A stretch of DNA of 57,702 nt from Eubacteriales bacterium (GTDB lineage Bacteria > Bacillota > Clostridia > Oscillospirales > Oscillospiraceae). The stretch covers positions 1-57,702 of the forward strand of contig JAUNND010000006.1 of assembly GCA_030531595.1 (NCBI GenBank), read 5' to 3'. The notes beneath the pieces are model-generated. The model did no database searches and was not told the DNA's origin. It saw nothing but the letters and a program-made list of their open reading frames with translations. Made by a program: the position numbers and the translations under genes. Of the stretch, positions 34,565 to 43,792 are shown in pieces (position 1 is the first letter of the stretch; every line of letters begins with the position of its first letter).

Positions 34565-36371
34565 AACGCTTGCCGAAAAAGCGAATAATCTGCCGATGCT
34601 TCCGGGCGTATACATTATGCTGGACGAGCATAATGAAGTAATCTACGTCGGTAAGGCCAAAAAGCTTAAAAACCGTGTGACGAGCTATTTTCACGGTGAA
34701 CATCTGCCAAAAGTGGCGGCTATGGTCGAAAAAGTGCGGGATTTTAACGTAATTGTGGCGGGAAGCGAATTTGAGGCGCTCGTGCTCGAAAACTCGCTGA
34801 TAAAACGTCACAAGCCGCAGTATAACATCCTGCTCAAGGACGATAAGGGATACCCTTTTATCCGGGTCGATGTAAAAAGCGAGTACCCGGTCATGAGCAT
34901 ATCCTCACGATCGCCGAAGGACGGGGCAAAGTATTTCGGTCCGTTCGGAGGAAGAGGACAGACGAGAGAGATTATCGGGACGATCTCCAAAGCTCTTTTA
35001 CTGCCGGACTGCTCGCGGAAGTTCCCGAGGGACATCGGCAAGGAGCGCCCCTGCCTGAATTATCACATGGGCTTATGCGCCGGATGGTGCATCGGGAAAA
35101 AGAGCGGTGAGGAATACCGAAGCCTTATGCAGCAGGCCATGCTCATTCTCGACGGAAAGAGCGATGAGCTTACCGCAGCTCTTACACGGCAGATGGAGGA
35201 ATACGCCGAGGAGCTGAGATTTGAGCAGGCGGCGGAGCTGAGAGACAGAATAAAGGCGATAGAGAGCCTTTCCAATAAACAGCGTGTTATTTCCACTGCC
35301 TTTGCCGATACGGACGCCATCGGCTTCTGCCGCGGAGCGAAGACCTGCTTTTCGGTGCTGCACTTTGTAAACGGCGACCTTGCGGGCAAGGAGGTCGAGA
35401 TGATGGACGAGCCGCTGGAGGACGACAGCGAGGCGCTTTCGGATCTCCTGCTGAGCTATTACGGTTCCCATCGCGGCGGTTGGCCGAAATCCGTTATCCT
35501 GCCGTATGAGATAGAGGATCGGGAGGCGATGGAGGAGCTTCTCAGTGAGCTTTCCGGACGCAGGATATATATCGAGACGCCTAAACGCGGCGAGAAGCAC
35601 CTGCTTGTGCAAAGCGCCATGCTCAATGCCGCGGAGGAGGTAATGCGGCGCACGACCGCGCAGCAGAGAAGCCTCAAAACTTTGGAATGGCTGCAGAAAG
35701 CACTGGAGCTTGATGTTTATCCGAAACGTATAGAGGCTTTTGATATTTCAAATCTGGGCGATACCGGAATCGTTGCGGGTATGACCGTACACGTTGACGG
35801 CAGGCCGCTCAAACGTGCCTATAAAAAATTCCGGATAAAAGACCTTGAAATCAGGGATGACTATGCCAGTATGCATCAGGCTGTTTACAGACGCTTTAAG
35901 CACTATACAGACGGAGACGAGAGCTTTGCGCCCCTGCCGGAGCTGCTGCTTATAGACGGCGGCGACACACACGCTGCCATGGCGGAAAAAGCACTTGCGG
36001 AGCTGGGACTTAAACTGCCGGTGTTCGGCATGGTCAAGGATGACAGACACCGCACAAGAGCTCTTGTGTGCTCCGACGGCCGAGAGATCGGCATACAGGG
36101 CAATCAGGCGGTATTCGCGCTGATCGGCTCCGTTCAGGAGGAGACCCACAGATTTACGATCGAGTATCAGAGACAGCTGAGAAACGAGGGGTATGCTTCG
36201 GTACTTGACAGGATAGACGGGGTGGGTCCGAAAAGACGGGAAGACCTTATTAAAGCCTTTAAATCCGTAAAAGCCGTAAAAAACGCAAGCTATGAACAGC
36301 TGTGCCTTGTCGTTCCGAAAAACACGGCACGGACAGTATTCGATTATTTTCACAACGGAGAAGAAAAATGA
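34557..36371 (+). CDS. uvrC: excinuclease ABC subunit C
   Basis: 604 residues. N-terminal GIY-YIG nuclease (PGVYIMLDEHNEVIYVGKAK), UVR motif (about 205-240), C-terminal RNase H-like nuclease with ISNLGDTG, LLIDGG and KDDRHR, and helix-hairpin-helix near the end (LDRIDGVGPKRREDLIKAF). Makes both incisions in nucleotide excision repair. Overlaps its neighbours on both sides by 8 and 4 bp. Confidence 0.97.
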   Translation: MLETLAEKANNLPMLPGVYIMLDEHNEVIYVGKAKKLKNRVTSYFHGEHLPKVAAMVEKVRDFNVIVAGSEFEALVLENSLIKRHKPQYNILLKDDKGYPFIRVDVKSEYPVMSISSRSPKDGAKYFGPFGGRGQTREIIGTISKALLLPDCSRKFPRDIGKERPCLNYHMGLCAGWCIGKKSGEEYRSLMQQAMLILDGKSDELTAALTRQMEEYAEELRFEQAAELRDRIKAIESLSNKQRVISTAFADTDAIGFCRGAKTCFSVLHFVNGDLAGKEVEMMDEPLEDDSEALSDLLLSYYGSHRGGWPKSVILPYEIEDREAMEELLSELSGRRIYIETPKRGEKHLLVQSAMLNAAEEVMRRTTAQQRSLKTLEWLQKALELDVYPKRIEAFDISNLGDTGIVAGMTVHVDGRPLKRAYKKFRIKDLEIRDDYASMHQAVYRRFKHYTDGDESFAPLPELLLIDGGDTHAAMAEKALAELGLKLPVFGMVKDDRHRTRALVCSDGREIGIQGNQAVFALIGSVQEETHRFTIEYQRQLRNEGYASVLDRIDGVGPKRREDLIKAFKSVKAVKNASYEQLCLVVPKNTARTVFDYFHNGEEK

Positions 36372-36904
36372 GAGTTATTACCGGCACAGCCAGAGGCAGA
36401 AAACTGAAAACTCCGGAAAACTATGATATCAGACCTACGACGGATAATGTGAAGGAGTCGATATTCAATATTATTCAGTTTGATATCGAGGGCAGAAAGG
36501 TACTCGACCTGTTTGCGGGCACCGGACAGCTCGGGATCGAATGTCTGAGCCGCGGGGCGGAGAGCGCGGTTTTCGTTGACAGAAGCCGGGAGGCGGTGAA
36601 GATCGTCAGGGATAATCTGGCTGCGTGCGGTTTGAAGGGGACGGTTCTTGAAGCCGACTCCGTATCGTTTCTGAAAACCTGCGACAAATTCGACCTAATA
36701 TTCATCGATCCGCCGTATGACTCCGATTTATACGAAGAAGTCCTTGATAATATCAATATATTTGACATTTTGCGAGACGGTGGTATAATAATATGCGAAG
36801 CGCGGCGCGGCAGGGAAATGCCCGAAATGAGGCCGCCCTACCGTAAGAGCAGAGAATACAATTACGGTTCTGTGAAGCTGTGCAAGTATTATAAGGAGCA
36901 GTGA
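36368..36904 (+). CDS. rsmD: 16S rRNA (guanine(966)-N2)-methyltransferase
   Basis: 178 residues from the ATG overlapping the uvrC stop. RsmD features: MRVITGTARGRKLKTP, RPTTDNVKESIFNII, SAM motif VLDLFAGTGQLGIE and the catalytic DPPY in IFIDPPYDSD. Methylates G966 of 16S rRNA late in 30S assembly. It precedes coaD, the usual pairing in bacteria. Confidence 0.95.
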   Translation: MRVITGTARGRKLKTPENYDIRPTTDNVKESIFNIIQFDIEGRKVLDLFAGTGQLGIECLSRGAESAVFVDRSREAVKIVRDNLAACGLKGTVLEADSVSFLKTCDKFDLIFIDPPYDSDLYEEVLDNINIFDILRDGGIIICEARRGREMPEMRPPYRKSREYNYGSVKLCKYYKEQ

Positions 36905-36906
36905 GC

Positions 36907-37401
36907 ATGAGGATCGCCATCTGTCCGGGCAGCTTTGACCCGATCACTCTCGGACATCTGAATATTATACGCCGCACGTCCAGAATTTTTGACGAGGTCA
37001 TCGTCTGCGTTATGAAAAACGCATCGAAGACAAGTCCGATGTTCACTGTTGAAGAGCGGGCGGCCATGGTCAGAAAAAGTGTTTCAAAATACCCCAATGT
37101 ACGCGTGGAGACGCCGGACGGTCTTCTGGCGGAATATGCAAAGAACTTTCCCGGGGCTGTTGTTGTGAAGGGTCTCAGAGCCGCGTCTGATTTTGATTAT
37201 GAATTTCAGATGAATCTGATAAACAAGAAGATCAATCCGGAAATGGAGACGATGTTCCTTACTTCCAGTGAAAAGTATACCTTTCTCAGCTCGTCGATAG
37301 TGAGAGAAATAGCAAAATACGGTTCGGATCTGACGGGACTTGTTCCTGATGAAATAAAGGAAGAAATCGCCAAAAAAGCAACTGAGTGGAGGGAAAGATA
37401 A
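36907..37401 (+). CDS. coaD: phosphopantetheine adenylyltransferase
   Basis: 164 residues. Nucleotidyltransferase motifs CPGSFDPITLGH (TxGH) and TFLSSSIVREIAKYG (SSSxxR), both needed for ATP binding. Makes dephospho-CoA from phosphopantetheine, the fourth step of CoA synthesis. The ATG at 36907 is spaced 7 bp from AAGGAG; the in-frame GTG at 36901 overlaps the rsmD stop region and is less likely. Confidence 0.96.
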   Translation: MRIAICPGSFDPITLGHLNIIRRTSRIFDEVIVCVMKNASKTSPMFTVEERAAMVRKSVSKYPNVRVETPDGLLAEYAKNFPGAVVVKGLRAASDFDYEFQMNLINKKINPEMETMFLTSSEKYTFLSSSIVREIAKYGSDLTGLVPDEIKEEIAKKATEWRER

Positions 37402-38028
37402 ATGGAAAACAACGCGGATATCATAGAATTGCTGGATATTCTTTACGGTATGGTAACGGAAGCCTGGGGTGTTCCTCTCGGAAACGACAAATGCATCATC
37501 GAGCGTGACAAGGCAGTGGAGATCATCAACGAGATAAAAGAAAATCTTCCCACCGCTCTGGCTGAGGCCAAGCGTCTTGTAGCCGCAAGAGATGAGTTTA
37601 TCGGCAATGCCAAACGTGAGGCCGAGTCCATGCGTAAGAGTGCCGAGGAAAAGGCGAGAGCCATGATCGAGGAGCAGGAGATCGTCAGAGTTGCCCGTGC
37701 AAGAAGCAGTGAAATGATCAATGCCGCCGAGACGAAATCCAATGAGCTTCGCCGGGTGGCAAGCGAATATGTTGACGAGATCATGCGCCAGACCGAGGTC
37801 AACGTCAGCGATACACTTGCAAAACTGCAGAGTGCGCATAACGCTTTTAAGTCTATGGGCGGAAACACCGTTCAGCGTCAGCCGGCACAGCAGGCGTCCG
37901 GCAGTGTTCCTTCAGCCGCCGCCAAACAGACTGCGGCACAGAATGTTCAGACAGCCGTGCCGACAGCGGTACCTCAGATGCCGAAGCGCCAGGGCGCTGC
38001 CGTGATGAAAATTCAGAGAGAGAGCTGA
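37402..38028 (+). CDS. coiled-coil protein with Ala/Gln/Pro-rich tail, unknown function
   Basis: 208 residues starting immediately after the coaD stop (GGAGGG site inside coaD). A short N-terminal domain (about 1-30), a long Ala/Glu/Lys/Arg-rich helix (about 30-135) like the coiled coils of ATP synthase b subunits or DivIVA-type proteins, then a low-complexity tail (about 155-208). No membrane helix. Similar genes follow coaD in clostridia, but I know no function. A structural role in division or envelope organisation is only a guess. Terminator at 38053. Confidence 0.72.
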   Translation: MENNADIIELLDILYGMVTEAWGVPLGNDKCIIERDKAVEIINEIKENLPTALAEAKRLVAARDEFIGNAKREAESMRKSAEEKARAMIEEQEIVRVARARSSEMINAAETKSNELRRVASEYVDEIMRQTEVNVSDTLAKLQSAHNAFKSMGGNTVQRQPAQQASGSVPSAAAKQTAAQNVQTAVPTAVPQMPKRQGAAVMKIQRES

Positions 38029-38052
38029 TCGTTTTCTACATATTGTGGTCTC

Positions 38053-38094
38053 ATGGCCCGATAACAGCGTATACTGTTATCGGGCCATTTTTAT
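38053..38094 (+). terminator. Rho-independent terminator before the dcw cluster
   Basis: Fifteen-bp perfect stem ATGGCCCGATAACAG/CTGTTATCGGGCCAT, 6-base loop, then TTTTTATT. Confidence 0.95.
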
Positions 38095-38120
38095 TCAGAG
38101 CTTATCGGGAATAACGTAAA

Positions 38121-38150
38121 AAAAGACAAAAAGAGTCAAAAAAAGTCAAA
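38121..38150 (+). repeat. three 10-bp tandem repeats upstream of the mraZ promoter
   Basis: Units AAAAGACAAA, AAGAGTCAAA and AAAAGTCAAA lie head to tail, ending 9 bp before the -35 element. The helical phasing and A-tracts suggest bent DNA or an UP element; a regulator site is also possible. Confidence 0.65.
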
Positions 38151-38159
38151 GTAATTTCC

Positions 38160-38188
38160 TTGATTTTTTGCCTGCTGACCCATATAAT
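38160..38188 (+). promoter_or_regulatory. sigma-A promoter of mraZ and the dcw cluster
   Basis: TTGATT (38160-38165), 17-bp spacer, perfect TATAAT (38183-38188), 68 bp before the GTG start. Confidence 0.85.
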
Positions 38189-38198
38189 TGTAAACGAA

Positions 38199-38223
38199 GT
38201 GGGTAAATGTGGTGCGAAATGGT
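38199..38223 (+). promoter_or_regulatory. probable MraZ operator
   Basis: GTGGG, GTGGT and ATGGT occur with exactly 10-bp periodicity (TGG at 38200, 38210 and 38220), starting about 11 bp after the -10. MraZ in E. coli binds TGGGN direct repeats separated by 5 bp in its own promoter; the unit and spacing match, so autorepression is likely. Confidence 0.7.
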
Positions 38224-38255
38224 TTATAATCCCACAACAAGGGAGGCTGCGGAAG

Positions 38256-38672
38256 GTGACAGGTGAATATCAGCATTCCCTGGATAACAAGGGAAGAATA
38301 TTTATTCCTGCAAAGCTCAGAGAAGAACTGGGCGATGTATTTTATATAACTATTTCAATGGACAGATGTCTTTGCGCATACAGCAGTGAAAACTGGCGTG
38401 TATTATCCGAGAAGGTGAGCGCAATGCCATATGTTAAGCAGCGCAGAATGCGTCCGCTGTTTGCGCACGCGGCAAAATGTGAGCTTGACAGTCAGGGACG
38501 TGCTCTTATTCCGGCAAATCTGCGTGAGTTTGCCGGCCTTGAAAAGAATGTTTCGGTGATAGGCTGCAATAACCACGCGGAGCTATGGGACAGCGCTTCA
38601 TGGGAACAAATATATGCCGAAGAGACTACGCCCGAAAATATTGCCGCTGTTATGGAGGAGCTTGAGTTCTGA
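38256..38672 (+). CDS. mraZ: transcriptional regulator MraZ
   Basis: 138 residues from a GTG start (MTGEYQHSLDNKGRIFIPAK). Two AbrB-like swapped-hairpin domains, each with the DxKGR/DxQGR motif (LDNKGRIFIPAKLRE, LDSQGRALIPANLRE). Autoregulator of the division/cell-wall cluster and transient partner of RsmH. Upstream in-frame starts as far as 38160 are rejected because they lie in the promoter and operator. The stop overlaps the rsmH start (TGATG). Confidence 0.95.
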   Translation: MTGEYQHSLDNKGRIFIPAKLREELGDVFYITISMDRCLCAYSSENWRVLSEKVSAMPYVKQRRMRPLFAHAAKCELDSQGRALIPANLREFAGLEKNVSVIGCNNHAELWDSASWEQIYAEETTPENIAAVMEELEF

Positions 38673-39607
38673 TGAGTGAAGGAAAGCATATCTCTGTGCT
38701 CCTTGACGAGTGCATCGAAAATCTGAACATCAGACCGGACGGAATATATGTCGACGGAACGATGGGCATGGGCGGTCATTCCTTTCAGATAGCCTCAAGA
38801 CTGACCACCGGAAGACTTATCTGCATCGACAGAGATCCGGTAGCCATAGAGCGTGCCGGAAAACGTCTCGCTCCGTTCGGTGATCTTGTGACCATAGTAC
38901 ACGGCAATTTCTGCGATACATCGCGAATTCTGGATGATCTTGAGATCCGGGGCGTTGACGGAATGCTTTTTGACCTCGGCGTTTCATCTCCGCAGCTTGA
39001 CGAGATCGAACGCGGCTTTTCGTATATGGGAGATGCACCCCTCGATATGAGAATGAACAGCGAGGACGCACTCAAAGCAAGCGATATCGTAAATACATAT
39101 ACCGAGGACAGACTCAACCGTATATTCTGGGACTACGGTGAGGAGCGGTATGCAAGAAGAATAAGCGCGGCAATAGTAAAATACCGTGAAAAAAAGCCCA
39201 TAGAGACGACGCTGGAGCTCGTTTCGATCATCAGGTCGGCGCTTCCGGCACCGGCTCTCAGAGAAAAGCAGCACCCCGCGAAAAGATGCTTCCAGGCAAT
39301 ACGCATAGCGGTGAACGACGAACTCGGTGCTGTGGCAGCCATGATGGAAACGGCTCCCGACAAGCTCAATACCGGCGGAAGGCTGTGCGTGATAAGCTTC
39401 CATTCCCTTGAGGACAGGATCGTAAAAAACGGTATTGCCGCAAGAGAAAACGGCTGCACGTGCCCGAGAGAGGCGCCGGTTTGCACCTGCGGATTTGTAA
39501 AGACTCTCAGATCCGTCAGCCGTAAACCTATCCTTCCCACACAGGAGGAGCTGGAGAACAACCCGCGTTCCAGAAGCGCGAAGCTGAGAGTTGCGGAGAG
39601 AGTATAA
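38672..39607 (+). CDS. rsmH: 16S rRNA (cytosine(1402)-N4)-methyltransferase
   Basis: 311 residues. SAM motif DGTMGMGGHSFQIA, LFDLGVSSPQLDEIERGFSY, HPAKRCFQAIRIAVNDEL and VISFHSLEDRIVK are the RsmH hallmarks. Methylates C1402 in the ribosomal P site. Second gene of the dcw cluster, overlapping mraZ by one base; ftsL begins at the very next base after its stop. Confidence 0.97.
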   Translation: MSEGKHISVLLDECIENLNIRPDGIYVDGTMGMGGHSFQIASRLTTGRLICIDRDPVAIERAGKRLAPFGDLVTIVHGNFCDTSRILDDLEIRGVDGMLFDLGVSSPQLDEIERGFSYMGDAPLDMRMNSEDALKASDIVNTYTEDRLNRIFWDYGEERYARRISAAIVKYREKKPIETTLELVSIIRSALPAPALREKQHPAKRCFQAIRIAVNDELGAVAAMMETAPDKLNTGGRLCVISFHSLEDRIVKNGIAARENGCTCPREAPVCTCGFVKTLRSVSRKPILPTQEELENNPRSRSAKLRVAERV

Positions 39608-39889
39608 ATGCTGAAAAAACTGTCCCGTTCACTTTTCTGCGCGGTCGTATATGTTTTTTCCTCGGGACTTCTGATCATTTCGCTTCTCGTATCGATCCGC
39701 ATCACGGCTCTATGGGACGAAGTCACATCGGCTCAGCATATAGTGGATGAGCTGAAAGAGGAAAATACGAGGCTGACGAACGAATATGAGAGCAGCATCA
39801 GCCTTGAAGAGATTGAAAACTACGCGACAACGCAGCTCGGAATGTGCCGATGCACAAATGAACAGATAGAATATATAGTTTTGAAATGA
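39608..39889 (+). CDS. ftsL: FtsL-like cell division protein
   Basis: 93 residues: short basic N-terminus, one membrane helix (about 10-32) and an extracytoplasmic leucine-zipper-like coiled coil (SAQHIVDELKEENTRLTNEYESS). Sequence is poorly conserved, as normal for FtsL; the call rests on topology, size and position between rsmH and the septal transpeptidase. FtsL joins FtsQ/DivIB and FtsB/DivIC to activate FtsW-FtsI. Confidence 0.8.
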   Translation: MLKKLSRSLFCAVVYVFSSGLLIISLLVSIRITALWDEVTSAQHIVDELKEENTRLTNEYESSISLEEIENYATTQLGMCRCTNEQIEYIVLK

Positions 39890-39956
39890 TCTGTGTGTGA
39901 TAATCTCTGGCTGACACGAATATACTGAATATATATTTGTGACAAGGAGAGAATTA

Positions 39957-42278
39957 ATGCGCACTGAAAACGGTAAATCCGGCTATGCCGCTAGACCGAC
40001 CGGACAGATGCTCCGCCGCACACTTGTTCTGATGGCCGTGTGCGGCGGTGCTGCATTTGCGCTCCTGCTCGGAAGGCTCTACAAGCTGCAGATAACGGAC
40101 CATGAGAAATACGAGTCTCTTGCGATCGCCCAGCAGCTCCGGCAGACGCCCACGGCAAGGGCAAGAGGTACGATCCGTGACAGGAATTTAAAGCCGCTGG
40201 CTGTGAGCGCGTCGGTCGACAATGTATATCTCAGCCCGGCCGAGATCGAAATGTACGGTGAGGATAAGGAGCTGATCGCGGACGGTCTGTCCGAAATATT
40301 GGGGCTTGACCGATGTGATATACTGGATAAGGCGTCACAGAAGGGCTCCTGGTATGTAACGGTCGCCAAAAAAGTCGAGAGTGAGACAGCAGAGAAGATA
40401 AGAAAGTTCAAAGCCGAAAACTCGCTTATGGGAGTACGGCTCGAAACGGATATAAAGAGATATTATCCGAACTCCTCGCTCGCCTGCCATGTGATCGGCT
40501 TTGTCGGTACGGACAACAGCGGTCTGGAAGGTATCGAGGCGCAGTATGAGTCGGTGCTTGCGGGTACAAAGGGCAGTACGCTCAGAGCCACAAACGCCTA
40601 CGGCACGGAGCTGCTGATCAACGGATTTGAGGAATACAGACCCGGCGAGAGCGGACTGGATGTCGTTACAACGATAGATACCGGCATACAGTACTTTATT
40701 GAAAAGCATCTGAGACAGGCTGTGGCGGACTATGACATTCAAAACGGTGCCGGCGCGATCGCGATGGATGTGAACACGGGTGAGATCCTTGCCATGGTGT
40801 CACTTGACGGGTATGATCTCAACAACTTCCTCGACGTCAGCGATGAAGTAAAGCAGGAAATGGAGCTTGCGCCCGACGAAGAAACGGCTTCGGAGATACT
40901 GAGAAACGCCCAGACACGGCAGTGGCGGAATAAAGCTCTGTCAGATACCTATGAACCCGGCTCTACCTTCAAGATCATCACGCTCGCCATGGCGCTTGAG
41001 GAAAACGTCGTTTCGGAAAATGACAGCTTTTACTGTCCGGGAAGCGTCAGCGTCGTGGGACGCACAACACCGATCCGCTGCTGGAAAAGCGGAGGCCATG
41101 GCTCACAAAATCTGACGCAGGCCGTGCAGCACTCCTGCAACGCCGCTTTCGTGAATATCGGTCAGAGAGTCGGTGCAGAAAAGTTTTACGAATACTGCGA
41201 CGCGTTCGGCTTTCTTGAACTGAGCGATGACGATGACGCCTCGCTAACCGCAAGGACCGGCATTGATCTTGCCGGAGAGAGCGGCAGTATCTGGTGGAGC
41301 CGTAATGTGTTCTGCTCAAAGAAAAATCTGTCCCAGCTCGCTGCCGCTTCGTTCGGACAGACCTTCACTATAACGCCGCTGCAGCTTATCACGGCGGTGA
41401 GCGCCTGTGTAAACGGCGGACATCTGATGCAGCCGTATGTAGTGAAAGCGCTTCTCCGGCCGGACGGTACGCCTGAGCTTGAAAAACAGCCCCGGGAGCG
41501 CCGGCAGGTCATAAGCGAGGAGACGAGCGCCAAGGTTCGCTCCATTCTCGAAAAGGTAGTGGGCGACCCCAATGAGGGCACGGGACGCAACGCGGCCGTG
41601 GCCGGATATCGGATCGGCGGAAAGACCGGTACCAGTGAAAAGGTAAGTCTTGAAGCCAAAACCGGACAGAAGGAATATATTGTCTCTTTTATCGGCTTTG
41701 CTCCTGCCGACGAGCCGAAGATTGCAGTCCTCATTTTCCTTGACACCCCGTCGAATGAGTCGGGGATATACATAAGCGGCGGTCAGATGGCGGCGCCGGT
41801 CGTGGGACGCATGATGGCCGATATCCTGCCGTATCTCGGTGTGGAGGCGGACGGAGAGAGCGGAAGGAACGAATGCTCTATGCCGATGCTTATCGGCGAG
41901 CCGCTTTATAAGGCGCGGGAAAGCGTCTCCGACAGCGGCTTAAGATGCCGTACGATCGGGGAGGGGGACACGGTGACGGATCAGCTCCCGGCAGCGGGAA
42001 CACTGATAGCGCCAGACAGTGAAGTGATACTCTATCTCGGAGCGGAGATATCTCAGGAGAATGAAGCCGTACCGGATCTTGCCGGAATGACTTTTTCACA
42101 GGCCAGAGACAGCCTTTCCTCGCTGGGACTGTTTATGAATACGATCTCTCCCGCAGAGAATGCCCAAAAGCGCATTGTGTGCTGGCAGAGCATCAGCTCC
42201 GGGACGACGGTAAAACATGGCAGTGTGATCGAGGTCACACTGATCGACGGCGATGAGACTATATTGGGAAAGTATTAA
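39957..42278 (+). CDS. septal peptidoglycan transpeptidase (FtsI/SpoVD-type PBP) with two PASTA domains
   Basis: 773 residues. Membrane anchor (about 18-40), PBP dimerisation domain, then the transpeptidase domain with S336-T-F-K339, S393-C-N and K556-T-G, all intact. The C-terminus carries two PASTA-like repeats (about 640-700 and 702-765; the second begins VPDLAGMTFSQARDSL). It crosslinks peptidoglycan at the septum. Only one such gene is in the cluster, so vegetative FtsI and sporulation SpoVD roles cannot be separated. The ATG at 39957 has AAGGAGAG; an in-frame GTG at 39939 precedes that site and is rejected. Confidence 0.92.
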   Translation: MRTENGKSGYAARPTGQMLRRTLVLMAVCGGAAFALLLGRLYKLQITDHEKYESLAIAQQLRQTPTARARGTIRDRNLKPLAVSASVDNVYLSPAEIEMYGEDKELIADGLSEILGLDRCDILDKASQKGSWYVTVAKKVESETAEKIRKFKAENSLMGVRLETDIKRYYPNSSLACHVIGFVGTDNSGLEGIEAQYESVLAGTKGSTLRATNAYGTELLINGFEEYRPGESGLDVVTTIDTGIQYFIEKHLRQAVADYDIQNGAGAIAMDVNTGEILAMVSLDGYDLNNFLDVSDEVKQEMELAPDEETASEILRNAQTRQWRNKALSDTYEPGSTFKIITLAMALEENVVSENDSFYCPGSVSVVGRTTPIRCWKSGGHGSQNLTQAVQHSCNAAFVNIGQRVGAEKFYEYCDAFGFLELSDDDDASLTARTGIDLAGESGSIWWSRNVFCSKKNLSQLAAASFGQTFTITPLQLITAVSACVNGGHLMQPYVVKALLRPDGTPELEKQPRERRQVISEETSAKVRSILEKVVGDPNEGTGRNAAVAGYRIGGKTGTSEKVSLEAKTGQKEYIVSFIGFAPADEPKIAVLIFLDTPSNESGIYISGGQMAAPVVGRMMADILPYLGVEADGESGRNECSMPMLIGEPLYKARESVSDSGLRCRTIGEGDTVTDQLPAAGTLIAPDSEVILYLGAEISQENEAVPDLAGMTFSQARDSLSSLGLFMNTISPAENAQKRIVCWQSISSGTTVKHGSVIEVTLIDGDETILGKY

Positions 42279-42289
42279 AGAGGTAAGAA

Positions 42290-43756
42290 ATGAAGCTGAA
42301 AGATCTTGTAAAATATGTAAATATAGTATCCTGTACGGCTGATGAGGATACCGAGATAAGCGGAATAAGCTATAACTCAAAGCTGACAGAGCCCGGAGAT
42401 ATATTTGTAGCGATCAAAGGTCTGAGCGTTGACGGACACAAATATATTCCCGCTGCGGCGGAAAAGGGCTGCGCCGTCGTGCTGTGTGAGGATATTCCGG
42501 AGCTCGGTGTGCCGTATATTCAGACCGACGACTGCCGTCTCGCACTGGCAATGATCAGCAGCGTATTTTACGGCGAGCCCTCAAAGCAGATGAAGATGAT
42601 CGGTTTGACGGGCACCAGCGGCAAGACGACTTCAAGCTATCTCATCAAGCATATCCTGGAACAAAAGCTCAACGCCAAGGTCGGTCTTATCGGCACTAAC
42701 GGGAACATGATAGGCGATGAGCATATCCACACCGAGTTCACAACGCCCGAGAGCCTTGAACTGCACGGGCTTTTCAGACGTATGGCGGACGCGGGATGCA
42801 CGCATGTCGTCATGGAGGTCTCTTCGCATTCGCTGGAGATGAACCGTGTGGCAGGAATTCATTACGATGTGGCGGAGTTTACAAATCTCTCGCAGGATCA
42901 CCTTGACCTCCACGGCACTATGGAGGCGTACGCCGCGGCAAAGAGAAAGATATTTTCCCGCTGCGATGTCGGCTGCGTCAATGCCGACGACAAATGGAGC
43001 GGCTTCATGAAGGAAGGGGCTTCATGTGAATTCAGCACCTTCGGCGCGGAAACGATCGAAGCCGACCTTACGGCAAACGATATTCGTCTGAGCGCCTCGG
43101 GCGTGCGCTTTGCCGCCGTCTGCGGAAATGAGCTTACGCTTGTAAGACTCGGAATACCCGGTATGTTTTCCGTACATAATGCACTCGGAGCAATATCCGT
43201 CTGCATGGCTCTGGGCGTTTCTCTTTCCGACTGTGCCGATGCCCTTTCGTCGGCAAAGGGCGTAAAGGGCAGGATGGAGCTCGTTCCGACGGACGGTGAT
43301 TACTCTGTCGTTATCGACTATTCCCATAAGCCCGATGCGCTGGAAAAAGTCCTGAAAACTCTCAGACCGGTCACAAAGGGGAGACTTATAACGCTTTTCG
43401 GCTGCGGCGGAGACAGAGACAGGGCAAAACGTCCCCTTATGGGCGCAATTGCGGCCGACAACTCCGACTTTGTCATCGTGACAAGCGATAACCCGCGCAC
43501 AGAGGAGCCCCGTGAGATCATCCGGCAGATCACCGAGGGAATGAAAAACAAACGTACTCCCAAAAAAGTGATATGCGACAGGGTGGACGCGATACACTGG
43601 GCTATTGACAACGCACGTCCCGGTGATGTAATATTATTAGCCGGAAAAGGTCACGAGGATTATCAGGTGGTGGGGCATGAAAAGCACCGCATGGACGAAC
43701 GTGAGATCGTAGCCGAATGGCTGGAATTGAAAAGAAAAACCTCTGCCGCAAAATGA
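42290..43756 (+). CDS. murE: UDP-MurNAc-tripeptide synthetase, meso-DAP adding
   Basis: 488 residues. ATP loop GLTGTSGKTT, substrate-binding STxxS-like ISYNSKLTEPGDIFVA, TTPESLELH, and the amino-acid specificity motif D400-N-P-R403, which marks meso-diaminopimelate rather than lysine. Adds the third residue of the stem peptide in the cytosol. Normally murF follows; here mraY comes next after 36 bp. Confidence 0.96.
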   Translation: MKLKDLVKYVNIVSCTADEDTEISGISYNSKLTEPGDIFVAIKGLSVDGHKYIPAAAEKGCAVVLCEDIPELGVPYIQTDDCRLALAMISSVFYGEPSKQMKMIGLTGTSGKTTSSYLIKHILEQKLNAKVGLIGTNGNMIGDEHIHTEFTTPESLELHGLFRRMADAGCTHVVMEVSSHSLEMNRVAGIHYDVAEFTNLSQDHLDLHGTMEAYAAAKRKIFSRCDVGCVNADDKWSGFMKEGASCEFSTFGAETIEADLTANDIRLSASGVRFAAVCGNELTLVRLGIPGMFSVHNALGAISVCMALGVSLSDCADALSSAKGVKGRMELVPTDGDYSVVIDYSHKPDALEKVLKTLRPVTKGRLITLFGCGGDRDRAKRPLMGAIAADNSDFVIVTSDNPRTEEPREIIRQITEGMKNKRTPKKVICDRVDAIHWAIDNARPGDVILLAGKGHEDYQVVGHEKHRMDEREIVAEWLELKRKTSAAK

Positions 43757-43792
43757 TTATATTTTCGCGTGCCGTGATTCATGGAGCATAGA

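Noticed and set aside
38160-38255. Longer start for mraZ
   Set aside because: This stretch holds the -10 element and operator repeats, and MraZ proteins begin near GEYQH.
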